A DNA stretch of 64,000 nucleotides from Bacteroidales bacterium (GTDB lineage Bacteria > Bacteroidota > Bacteroidia > Bacteroidales > UBA932): NCBI GenBank assembly GCA_017400135.1, contig JAFPVJ010000021.1:97159-161158 (forward strand). Direction: 5' to 3'. Position numbers and translations under genes: made by a program. This document shows, one piece after another, positions 1-8,381 of the stretch (its first letter is position 1; each line of letters opens with the position of its first letter). A model generated the notes under the pieces. It had not been told where the DNA came from, did no database searches, and worked only from the letters and a program-made list of their open reading frames with translations.

Positions 1-93
1 CTCCTGGCCGGATGCAGCGGCAACGTCACCGGTATTTATGTCAGCAAGGGGGACCCCGTCTCAGACGGAGCCACCATTTTAACCATCCGATAG
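1..93 (+). CDS. Biotin carrier domain of a sodium-pumping decarboxylase (C-terminal fragment)
   Basis: Only the last 30 codons lie in the window, in the frame beginning at base 1 and stopping at TAG 91-93. The visible residues (G-x-V-x-x-I-x-V-x-x-GD-x-V-x-x-G-x-x-I-L-T-I) are the second half of a biotinyl/lipoyl beta-sandwich, the part after the modified lysine; the AMKM lysine motif itself is outside the window. The stop is three bases before the beta-subunit gene, the usual arrangement in operons for oxaloacetate, methylmalonyl-CoA or glutaconyl-CoA decarboxylases, where this carrier shuttles CO2 from the carboxyltransferase to the membrane subunit. Which substrate the complex uses cannot be told from the fragment. 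Confidence 0.75.
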   Translation, partial: LLAGCSGNVTGIYVSKGDPVSDGATILTIR

Positions 94-96
94 CAC

Positions 97-1242
97 GTGG
101 AACACATCTTCGAGTCACTCGCCCAATTCTGGCAGTTTACGGGCTTTGCCAATGCGACTCTCACCCATCTGGTGATGATCGCGGTCGGCGTCCTGCTCAT
201 TGCCCTGGGCATCCTCAAGAAATGGGAGCCCCTGCTGCTGGTGCCGATCGGCTTCGGCATCATCGTCGGCAACATTCCGGTTTTCCCGGGCATGGGCGTC
301 AGCATCTACGAAGAGGGATCTGTCCTCAACATCCTCTATCAGGGAGTCCGGCAAGGCTGGTATCCCCCGCTGATCTTCCTGGGCATCGGGGCGATGACCG
401 ATTTCTCCTCCCTGATTTCCCAACCGCGCCTGTTGCTGATCGGTGCGGCGGCCCAGATCGGCATTTTCGGAGCCTTCCTGCTGGCCCTCGCCCTGGGATT
501 CACGCCCAATGAGGCGGGCGCCATCGGCATCATCGGCGGCGCGGACGGCCCTACGGCCATTTTCCTGAGCGCCAAGCTCGCGCCCGAACTGACCGGCGCC
601 ATCGCCGTCTCCGCCTATTCCTACATGGCCCTGGTGCCTATCATCCAGCGGCCCATCATGCTCCTGCTCACCACTGAGAAGGAGCGCAAGATCAAGATGC
701 GCAAACCCCGCACGGTCAGCCATCGCGAGAAGGTCCTCTTCCCGATCATCGGACTCATCTGCACGGCCTTCATCGTCCCTTCGGGCCTCCCGCTGCTGGG
801 CATGCTCTTCTTTGGCAACCTGCTGAAGGAATCCGGCGTGACCGGACGTCTCGCCGAAACGGCCCGCGGACCGCTCATCGACATCGTGACGATCCTCATC
901 GGTTTCACGGTGGGCGCCTCCACCCAGGCGGACGTGTTTGTCAGCACCGAGTCCCTGAAGATCTTCGGACTGGGCCTGCTGTCCTTCATCGTCGCCACCG
1001 TCGCGGGCGTGCTGTTCGTCAAGTTGATGAACCTCTTCATCCGCAAGCCGGAGAACAAGATCAATCCCCTGATCGGCAACGCGGGCGTTTCCGCCGTACC
1101 CGACAGTGCGCGCGTGTCAGAAGTGGTCGGCCTCGAGACCGATCCCTCCAACCACCTGCTGATGAATGCGATGGCTCCCAACGTGGCCGGCGTCATCGGC
1201 TCGGCGGTCGCGGCGGGCATCCTGTTGGGATTCCTGGGATAG
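97..1242 (+). CDS. oadB: Sodium ion-translocating decarboxylase beta subunit
   Basis: A 381-residue very hydrophobic protein of the OadB/MmdB/GcdB family. In this family the membrane subunit decarboxylates carboxybiotin and exports Na+. The family signature GGADGPTAIF is present at about residues 147-156, with Asp150 matching the conserved aspartate implicated in ion translocation. The downstream SYMALVPIIQ block and the C-terminal NPLIGNAGVSAVP and HLLMNAMAPNVAG blocks are also intact. The start is GTG at 97, chosen because translation from there gives the family's usual N-terminus (EHIFESLAQFWQFTGF) three bases after the carrier stop. The gene ends the decarboxylase operon and is followed 31 bases later by the V-ATPase genes. 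Oxaloacetate, methylmalonyl-CoA and glutaconyl-CoA systems share this subunit, so the substrate is open. Confidence 0.92.
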   Translation: MEHIFESLAQFWQFTGFANATLTHLVMIAVGVLLIALGILKKWEPLLLVPIGFGIIVGNIPVFPGMGVSIYEEGSVLNILYQGVRQGWYPPLIFLGIGAMTDFSSLISQPRLLLIGAAAQIGIFGAFLLALALGFTPNEAGAIGIIGGADGPTAIFLSAKLAPELTGAIAVSAYSYMALVPIIQRPIMLLLTTEKERKIKMRKPRTVSHREKVLFPIIGLICTAFIVPSGLPLLGMLFFGNLLKESGVTGRLAETARGPLIDIVTILIGFTVGASTQADVFVSTESLKIFGLGLLSFIVATVAGVLFVKLMNLFIRKPENKINPLIGNAGVSAVPDSARVSEVVGLETDPSNHLLMNAMAPNVAGVIGSAVAAGILLGFLG

Positions 1243-1273
1243 AAAATTGATAATTAAGATATTAGAAATCGAT

Positions 1274-1882
1274 ATGCAGAACAAATTGCAAGAACTGACC
1301 GACAAACTTTACGAAGAAGGACTGTCGAAAGGAAAGGAAGAGGGCGCCAGGATCCTGGAAGAAGCCCGTCAAGAGGCGGTGCGCATCCTGGACGAAGCCC
1401 GTACACAGGCGGATGAGATCAAGGAGAAGGCCGTCCGGGAAGCTGCCGAGATGAAATCGAAGGTCGAGAGCGACCTGAAGATGGCCTCAGCCCAAACCCT
1501 GCAGGCGACACGGCAGGACGTCGAGAACCTCGTTCTCGCGAGGGTGTCCGACGCCAAGGTGAGCGAGTCGCTCGCCGACCCGGATTTCCTCAAGGAAGTC
1601 ATCCTCGCCGTCGCCCGGCGTTTCAGCGCACAGGAGTCCGCCGACCTCAACCTGATCCTCCCCGAATCCCTCCGGACCCAGCTTGAGCCCTTCGTCAAGG
1701 GCGAACTGGCCAAGGCCCTGGGCCAGGAAGTGAGCGCCTCTTTCTCCAAGAAGGTGGCCGGCGGGTTCAACATCGGACCCAAGGACGGCAGCTATTTCAT
1801 CAGCCTGACGGACGAGAGTTTCAAGAAACTCATCGGTGAATACCTCAGGCCCGTCACCCGGAAATTCTTGTTCGGAGAATAA
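1274..1882 (+). CDS. atpE: V-type ATP synthase subunit E (peripheral stalk)
   Basis: A 202-residue protein whose first ~85 residues are a charged, heptad-like helix rich in E, K, A and R (KGKEEGARILEEARQEA), followed by a compact C-terminal domain. This is the design of V/A-type subunit E, the peripheral stalk that holds the catalytic head still. I chose ATG 1274 over an upstream in-frame ATG at 1166, because the latter would overlap the decarboxylase gene and adds unrelated sequence. No Shine-Dalgarno is visible; the leader is AT-rich. The stop overlaps the next start (TAATG). Subunit E opens the operon, as in other Bacteroidetes V-ATPase loci. The assignment rests on architecture and position more than on sharp motifs. 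Confidence 0.85.
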   Translation: MQNKLQELTDKLYEEGLSKGKEEGARILEEARQEAVRILDEARTQADEIKEKAVREAAEMKSKVESDLKMASAQTLQATRQDVENLVLARVSDAKVSESLADPDFLKEVILAVARRFSAQESADLNLILPESLRTQLEPFVKGELAKALGQEVSASFSKKVAGGFNIGPKDGSYFISLTDESFKKLIGEYLRPVTRKFLFGE

Positions 1883-2472
1883 TGAACAATTACGTCTATA
1901 TCGTCAGGTGCCTGCCCGTCCTCACACCGGACGCGCCGGTCGACGCGGACAAGGTCATCGAAGAGATTCTCGGTCAGTGTTCCGACAGGGACCGGGAGAC
2001 CATCGCCTTCCTGCTGGACGGATTCGACGGGGAAAAACTGACGGTGGATTTCTACCGCGAGGCGCTTTCCCACGAGAGCCCATTCATCCGGGGCTGGTTC
2101 GGTTATGACCTGGACGTCCGAAATACCAAGGCCCGCTACCTCAACCGCGCGTTCGGACGGCCGGAAGAGATGGACACCGTCTCCCTCAGCGAGGAGGAGC
2201 GCGATTTCGACGACGCTCCCCTGCTCATGGAAGTCCTGTCCGGCGACGACATCCTGAAACGGGAAAGGGCCCTGGACGACCTGGCATGGAAAAAGATCGA
2301 CGAGCTGACCGTTTTCGATTATTTCGACCTCGACGCCATCCTGGGCTTCATCGCGAAGCTCAAGATCACGGACCGGTGGCTCAAACTGGACGAGCAGACG
2401 GGCCGCGAACTGTTCCGGCGCTTCTCCGAAGAAGTCCGCGCGACGTTCAAGGGCGTCGATTTTGAAGGATAA
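1882..2472 (+). CDS. DUF2764 family protein of the V-ATPase operon
   Basis: A 196-residue soluble, acidic protein without signal peptide or membrane segment. The N-terminus (MNNYVYIVRCLPVL) and the internal RNTKARYLNRAFGR stretch resemble DUF2764, a family found almost only inside V-type ATPase operons of Bacteroidetes, Chlamydiae and Spirochaetes. Its start overlaps the subunit E stop by one base, and subunit A follows after 19 bases, so it is translated with the ATPase. These operons lack a recognisable subunit C, and DUF2764 is a plausible stand-in for the rotor-to-ring adaptor or an assembly factor; that role is inference. No catalytic motif is visible. Confidence 0.85.
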   Translation: MNNYVYIVRCLPVLTPDAPVDADKVIEEILGQCSDRDRETIAFLLDGFDGEKLTVDFYREALSHESPFIRGWFGYDLDVRNTKARYLNRAFGRPEEMDTVSLSEEERDFDDAPLLMEVLSGDDILKRERALDDLAWKKIDELTVFDYFDLDAILGFIAKLKITDRWLKLDEQTGRELFRRFSEEVRATFKGVDFEG

Positions 2473-2491
2473 TTAATTATAAATCAACTAT

Positions 2492-4246
2492 ATGAAAAGT
2501 ACAGGAAAGGTTATAGGAATCGTATCCAACCTCGTGACGGTGCAGACCTTCGGGCCGGTGGCGGAGAACGAACTCTGCTTCATCGACCTCGCGGGGACCC
2601 GGCTCCTGGCCGAAGTCATCAAGGTCAACGGCGACCGGGCTTCCGTGCAGGTGTTCGAAAGCACCCGCGGACTCCGCAACGGGGATGCCGTCGAGTTCGA
2701 GGGCAAGATGCTCGAAGCCTCCCTCGGCCCGGGACTGCTCTCCAGCGTGTACGACGGCCTGCAGAACGACCTGCGGACGATGGAAGGCGTATTCCTCAAG
2801 AGAGGCGAATACACGGACCCGCTGGACCATGAAAAGCTTTGGGAATACAAACCCCTCGCCTCCGTGGGCGACAAGGTGGTCGCCGCCGACTGGCTCGGCG
2901 AAGTCAAGGAAGGCTGGCTGCCCCACAAGATCATGGTGCCCTTCACCTTCAAGGGCGAATATACCGTCAAGTCCCTCATCGGACCCGGCAGCTACAACGT
3001 CGACACCGTCGTCGCCGTCCTGACGGACGAGTCCGGGGAAGACGTCCCCGTCACGATGGTCCAGAAATGGCCCGTCAAGATTGCGATCAAAGGTTACAAG
3101 GAAAAGCCCCGCCCCGATAAGATCATGCGTACCGGCGTGCGTGTCTTCGACACCTTCAATCCCATCGCCGAAGGTGGCACCGGCTTCATTCCGGGCCCGT
3201 TCGGCTGCGGAAAGACCGTCCTCCAGCACGCCATTGCCAAGCAGGGAGAAGCCGACATCATCGTGATGGCGGCCTGCGGCGAGCGTGCCAACGAGGTCGT
3301 GGAGATCTTTACCGAATTCCCCGAACTCATCGACCCCTACACCGGCCGCAAGCTGATGGAGCGCACGACCATCATCTGCAACACTTCCAACATGCCGGTC
3401 GCCGCCCGTGAGGCCTCCGTCTACACGGCGATGACGATCTGCGAATACTACCGGGCCATGGGCCTGCGCTGCCTGCTGCTCGCGGACTCCACGTCCCGCT
3501 GGGCCCAGGCACTCCGCGAAATGTCCAACCGCATGGAGGAACTGCCGGGCGCCGACGCATTCCCGGTGGACCTGAGCGCCATCATCTCCAACTTCTACTC
3601 CCGCGCGGGCATGGTGGTCCTGAACAACGGCCAGACCGGCGCCGTCACTTTCATCGGCACCGTCTCCCCTGCCGGCGGTAACCTCAAGGAGCCCGTCACC
3701 GAGTCCACCAAGAAGGCGGCCCGGTGCTTCTACGCCCTCGAGCAGAACCGCGCGGACCAGAAGCGCTACCCCGCCGTCAACCCGATCGACTCCTATTCCA
3801 AATATCTCGAATATCCCGAGATCCAGGCGTATCTCGAAAAGAACGTCGGAGAAGGCTGGGTGGAAGAAGTCGCCGAAGCCAAGAACCTCGTGCGCCGTGG
3901 CAAGGAAGCCAACGACCAGATCAACATTCTCGGCGACGACGGCGTCCCGATGAGCTACCACGAGCGTTTCTGGAAATCCGAACTGATCGACTTCATCCTG
4001 CTCCAGCAGGACGCGTTCGACCCGATTGACTGCAACGCCCCGATGGAGCGCCAGAAATACATGATGGACATCGTTCTCGGTATCTGCCGGCGCGATTTCT
4101 CCTTCGACGGCTACGAGCAGTGCCGCGAGTATTTCAAGAACCTGATCAACATCCTCAGGCAGATGAACTACAACGAATTCCACGGAGAGAAATTCGAGCA
4201 ATACCGCGAGGAACTCCTTAAAACCTTAGCGCAAAATGGCAACTAA
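2492..4246 (+). CDS. atpA: V-type ATP synthase catalytic subunit A
   Basis: A 584-residue protein, the usual length for V/A-type subunit A, which hydrolyses or makes ATP in the A3B3 head. The P-loop GPFGCGKT is at about residues 235-242. The N-terminal beta-barrel (GKVIGIVSNLVTVQ), the non-homologous insert that distinguishes A from F-type beta, and the DSTSRWAQALREMS block are all present. It overlaps subunit B by 11 bases, indicating coupled translation. All hydrolytic residues I can recognise are intact, so the complex should be active. Confidence 0.97.
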   Translation: MKSTGKVIGIVSNLVTVQTFGPVAENELCFIDLAGTRLLAEVIKVNGDRASVQVFESTRGLRNGDAVEFEGKMLEASLGPGLLSSVYDGLQNDLRTMEGVFLKRGEYTDPLDHEKLWEYKPLASVGDKVVAADWLGEVKEGWLPHKIMVPFTFKGEYTVKSLIGPGSYNVDTVVAVLTDESGEDVPVTMVQKWPVKIAIKGYKEKPRPDKIMRTGVRVFDTFNPIAEGGTGFIPGPFGCGKTVLQHAIAKQGEADIIVMAACGERANEVVEIFTEFPELIDPYTGRKLMERTTIICNTSNMPVAAREASVYTAMTICEYYRAMGLRCLLLADSTSRWAQALREMSNRMEELPGADAFPVDLSAIISNFYSRAGMVVLNNGQTGAVTFIGTVSPAGGNLKEPVTESTKKAARCFYALEQNRADQKRYPAVNPIDSYSKYLEYPEIQAYLEKNVGEGWVEEVAEAKNLVRRGKEANDQINILGDDGVPMSYHERFWKSELIDFILLQQDAFDPIDCNAPMERQKYMMDIVLGICRRDFSFDGYEQCREYFKNLINILRQMNYNEFHGEKFEQYREELLKTLAQNGN

Positions 4247-5555
4247 AGCATTCCAGAAGACATATACGCAGCTCGACGCCATCACCAAGGCGACCATCTC
4301 GCTGACGGCGAAGGGCGTTTCCAACGACGAGCTGGCCGTCGTGCACGGCAAGCTGGCGCAGGTCGTCAAGACCAAGGGCGACGTGGCCACGCTCCAGGTG
4401 TTCGCCGGCACGGAAGGCATCCCGACCAACGCGGAAGTCGCCTTCCTCGGCAATCCCCCGACCCTGAAGGTCAGCGATGCGCTCTCCGGACGGTTCTTCA
4501 ACGCATACGGCCATCCCATCGACGGCGGACCGGAGGTGGAAGGAGAAGAGCGCCAGATCGGCGGTCCTTCCGTCAACCCCTACAAGCGCCGCCAGCCTTC
4601 GCAGCTGATCCCGACCGGCATCGCCGGCATCGACCTCAACAATACCCTGGTCTCCGGCCAGAAGATCCCCTTCTTCGCCGATCCGGACCAGCCCTACAAC
4701 CAGGTGATGGCGGACGTGGCGCTGCGCGCCGACGTGGATAAGATCATTCTCGGCGGCATGGGCCTGAGTAACGACGACTACCTGTTCTTCAAGCACCAGT
4801 TCGAAGGCGCGGGCGCGCTCGAGAAAATCGTTTCTTTCGTCAACACGACCGAGGAGCCGCCGGTGGAGCGCCTGCTCATCCCGGACATGGCCCTCGCTGC
4901 GGCTGAATATTTCGCCGTCGACAAGAATGAGAAGGTCCTGGTGCTGCTGACCGACATGACCCTGTACGCCGACGCGCTCAGCATCGTCTCGAACCGCATG
5001 GACCAGATCCCGTCCAAGGATTCGATGCCCGGCTCGCTGTATTCCGACCTGGCAAAGATCTACGAGAAGGCCGTGCAGCTGCCCGCAGGCGGTTCCATCA
5101 CCATCATCGCGGTCACCACGCTGAATGACGGAGACATCACGCACGCCATCCCGGACAACACCGGCTACATCACCGAGGGACAGCTCTTCCTGCGCGCCGA
5201 CACCGATACCGGCAAAGTCATCGTGGACCCGTTCCGCTCCCTGAGCCGACTCAAGCAGCTCGTGCAGGGCAAGAAGACCCGCGAGGACCACAGCCAGGTG
5301 ATGAACGCCTCCGTGCGCCTCTACGCCGACGCCCAGAATGCAAAGACCAAGCTGGAGAACGGTTTCGACCTGTCCGACTACGACCTGCGCTGCCTGGACT
5401 ATGCCAAGGACTACGCGGTCCGGCTGCTCTCAATCGACGTCAACATCACCATCGACGAGATGCTCGACACCGCCTGGGAGCTCTTTGCCAAGTATTTCAC
5501 CCAGGCCGAGACCGGTATCAAGCAGGTATTCATCGACAAGTACTGGCCGAAATAG
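4236..5555 (+). CDS. atpB: V-type ATP synthase subunit B
   Basis: A 439-residue non-catalytic subunit that alternates with A in the hexameric head. It has the N-terminal beta-barrel, the GRFFNAYGHPIDGG region and the SNRMDQIPSKDSMPGSLYSD block. At the P-loop position it has a degenerate sequence (FFADPDQPYNQ) instead of a Walker A, as expected for subunit B. ATG 4236 lies inside the end of subunit A, and subunit D follows after three bases. Nothing suggests truncation. Confidence 0.96.
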   Translation: MATKAFQKTYTQLDAITKATISLTAKGVSNDELAVVHGKLAQVVKTKGDVATLQVFAGTEGIPTNAEVAFLGNPPTLKVSDALSGRFFNAYGHPIDGGPEVEGEERQIGGPSVNPYKRRQPSQLIPTGIAGIDLNNTLVSGQKIPFFADPDQPYNQVMADVALRADVDKIILGGMGLSNDDYLFFKHQFEGAGALEKIVSFVNTTEEPPVERLLIPDMALAAAEYFAVDKNEKVLVLLTDMTLYADALSIVSNRMDQIPSKDSMPGSLYSDLAKIYEKAVQLPAGGSITIIAVTTLNDGDITHAIPDNTGYITEGQLFLRADTDTGKVIVDPFRSLSRLKQLVQGKKTREDHSQVMNASVRLYADAQNAKTKLENGFDLSDYDLRCLDYAKDYAVRLLSIDVNITIDEMLDTAWELFAKYFTQAETGIKQVFIDKYWPK

Positions 5556-5558
5556 TAT

Positions 5559-6167
5559 ATGGCGATCAAGTTCCAATACAACAAGACTTCCCTGACCAAC
5601 CTGGGCAAGCAGCTCAAGGTGCGCCAGAACGCGCTCCCGACCCTCAAGAACAAGGAGTCGGCCCTGCGTCTGAGCGTCGTTGCCGCCAAGGCGGAGTCGG
5701 AGAAGATGATGGCCCGCCTGGAACAGACCCTCGAGAAATATGACTATCTGGCGGCGCTCTGGAATGAATTCCAGCCGGATCTGATTTCCGTGACGGACGT
5801 GGAGCTGGAGACCGTCAAGGTCGCCGGCGTCAAGACGCCCCAGCTGAAGGAGATCCACTATGCGCTCAAGCCCGTCAATGTCTTTGCCAGTCCGGCGTGG
5901 TATGCCGACGGCGTCCGTATCCTGAAGGAACTGACGCAGCTGGGCATCGAGTCGGAAATCCTGGACTTCAAGCGCAAGCTGCTGGATTACCAGCGCAAGA
6001 AGACGACCCAGAAGGTCAACCTCTACGAGAAAGTGCAGATCCCGGGCTACCAGGAGGCCATCCGCAAGATCAAGCGATACATGGAGGATGAGGAGAACCT
6101 CTCCAAAGCCGCCTCCAAGATCGTCAAGACCCGCCATGCGGCGGAAGAAGAGGAGGAAGCGCTATGA
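5559..6167 (+). CDS. atpD: V-type ATP synthase subunit D (central rotor stalk)
   Basis: A 202-residue, lysine- and glutamate-rich, mostly helical protein matching subunit D, whose N- and C-terminal helices form the coiled coil turning inside the A3B3 head. The start region (KFQYNKTSLTNLGKQLKVRQNALPTLKNKE) has the family's conserved pattern of a leading hydrophobic residue and an LK-rich first helix. Subunit F, the usual partner of D, is not found anywhere in this operon. The gene overlaps subunit I by four bases (ATGA). Confidence 0.93.
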   Translation: MAIKFQYNKTSLTNLGKQLKVRQNALPTLKNKESALRLSVVAAKAESEKMMARLEQTLEKYDYLAALWNEFQPDLISVTDVELETVKVAGVKTPQLKEIHYALKPVNVFASPAWYADGVRILKELTQLGIESEILDFKRKLLDYQRKKTTQKVNLYEKVQIPGYQEAIRKIKRYMEDEENLSKAASKIVKTRHAAEEEEEAL

Positions 6168-7909
6168 TCGAGAAAATGACGAAATACTCCTTCATCCTCC
6201 TCAACCGCGAGAAAGAAGGATTCCTGGAAGAGCTTTCCGCTCTCGGCGTGATGGACATCAGCCGTTCCACCAAGCCCATCGACGAGCGCTCGGCCGAGAT
6301 GCTCTCGAGAGCAGAAACGCTGGGACGCCGCATTGCCTTGCTGGAAAAGGGAGAATGGAAACGGGACGAGCGTTACGCCGCTCTGCTGGAGCAGCAGACC
6401 GAAGCCGAGCGTGCCCTCGCCGAGAGGGAGCCCTGGGGCGATATCGATGAGGAAAAGACGGCCGCGCTCGAACGCAGCGGCATCGTGTTCCACTATTACA
6501 TCATCCCCGAGAAGCGTTTCGATCCGGCTTGGGAAGAGCAGTACGCCCTCCAGTTGGTCCGCCAGGAAGAGGGGAAGATCTGGATGGTCGTCGCCGCGCC
6601 GGAAGGCGTGACGGTCGATCTGCCGTTCAAGGAGGCCGCCCGCCCTGTCATTTCCCTCGAGGAAGCGAAGGGCCGGATCGTCAGCCTCGCGGCGGCGGTC
6701 AAAGGACGCGGATTCGACCTTGACCGGGAGCGGGAGACGATTCCCGCCCTGAAGGAGGAGTACGCTTCCCGCAAGCACGAACTGGACCTCTACTGGGCCG
6801 AGGCGACTGGTGAGAACGCGGCCGAAGACCACCTGACGGTCTATGTCGGCTACGCGCCGACGGAGAACGACGCCGAGCTGCAGGAAAAGCTCGACTCTCT
6901 CGGTTGCTTCTGGTTGTCCTCGCCTGCCACGGCGGAAGACAACCCGCCCATCAAGCTCAAGAACCGCTGGTTCGCCCGGCAATTCGAAGTGCTGACGGGC
7001 ATGTACGGCATGCCGGTCTATGACGAATTCGACCCGACTCCCCTGCTGGCTCCGTTCTTCCTGCTCTTCTTCTCCATGTGTATGGGAGACGCCGGATACG
7101 GCTTGTTGCTGATTGCAGTAGGGCTGGTTCTGCGTAAGATGAAGGGAGGTCTGGCCGCATCCTGGCGTCTGGTCACGATGCTGGGCGTCGGCACCTTCTT
7201 CGTGGGCATTGTGCTCGGCACCTTCTTCGGCATCAACCTCGCCGAGGCGTCCTGGGTCCCCCAGTGGCTCAAGGACTGCATGATCACAGGCGAGATTGCA
7301 GGTTTCAACGCCCAGATGGTGCTGGCCATCGCGGTCGGCGTATTCCACATCAGCCTGGCCCTGGTCGTCAAGGCCATCATCTTCACCCGCCGTTTCGGGT
7401 TCAAGGAGACGATCTCCACCTGGGGTTGGGTGACGCTCATCGTGGGCGGGCTCATCGTCGGAGGTTTTGCCCTGGCGGGTGTTCTGGATTCGGATGTCAC
7501 GAAGATCGCCCTGATCGCCGTCGGCGTCGTCGCCGCCCTTGGTATCTTTATCTTCAACAAACCCGGCCGCAATCCGCTGGTCAACATCGGTGCGGGCCTT
7601 TGGGACACTTACGGGATGGTCACCGGTCTGATGGGAGACGTCCTCAGCTACATCCGTCTCTTCGCCCTCGGACTGGCAGGCGGCATGCTGGGTTCCGCCT
7701 TCAACACCCTGGCGTCGATGACGCTCGGGGCCCATCCGACCTGGCAGTGGCTTCCCTTCATCATCATCGCCCTGATTGGCCATACGCTCAATTTCGCGAT
7801 GGCATGCCTCGGTGCTTTCGTACATCCCTTGCGTCTCAATTTCCTGGAGTTCTTCAAGAACAGCGGCTACGAGGGCAAAGGCACCGTTTACAATCCGATT
7901 ATTAAATAA
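6164..7909 (+). CDS. atpI: V-type ATP synthase membrane subunit I (a subunit)
   Basis: A 581-residue protein with a soluble N-terminal arm (about residues 1-290) rich in coiled coil and a C-terminal membrane half with roughly seven hydrophobic segments. The family blocks FFSMCMGDAGYG and MGDVLSYIRLFALGLAGG are present; Arg498 in SYIRLFALG matches the essential arginine that discharges the proteolipid glutamate. The N-terminal arm is shorter than in eukaryotic a subunits but typical for bacterial ones. It forms the ion half-channels facing the K ring encoded next. Confidence 0.95.
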   Translation: MIEKMTKYSFILLNREKEGFLEELSALGVMDISRSTKPIDERSAEMLSRAETLGRRIALLEKGEWKRDERYAALLEQQTEAERALAEREPWGDIDEEKTAALERSGIVFHYYIIPEKRFDPAWEEQYALQLVRQEEGKIWMVVAAPEGVTVDLPFKEAARPVISLEEAKGRIVSLAAAVKGRGFDLDRERETIPALKEEYASRKHELDLYWAEATGENAAEDHLTVYVGYAPTENDAELQEKLDSLGCFWLSSPATAEDNPPIKLKNRWFARQFEVLTGMYGMPVYDEFDPTPLLAPFFLLFFSMCMGDAGYGLLLIAVGLVLRKMKGGLAASWRLVTMLGVGTFFVGIVLGTFFGINLAEASWVPQWLKDCMITGEIAGFNAQMVLAIAVGVFHISLALVVKAIIFTRRFGFKETISTWGWVTLIVGGLIVGGFALAGVLDSDVTKIALIAVGVVAALGIFIFNKPGRNPLVNIGAGLWDTYGMVTGLMGDVLSYIRLFALGLAGGMLGSAFNTLASMTLGAHPTWQWLPFIIIALIGHTLNFAMACLGAFVHPLRLNFLEFFKNSGYEGKGTVYNPIIK

Positions 7910-7912
7910 TGA

Positions 7913-8371
<459 letters not shown>

Positions 8372-8381
8372 ATAAATCCTT

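Noticed and set aside
2477-7825. Long minus-strand frames opposite the V-ATPase genes
   Set aside because: They mirror the reading frames of subunits A, B, D and I and show only low-complexity D/G/H/V-rich sequence.
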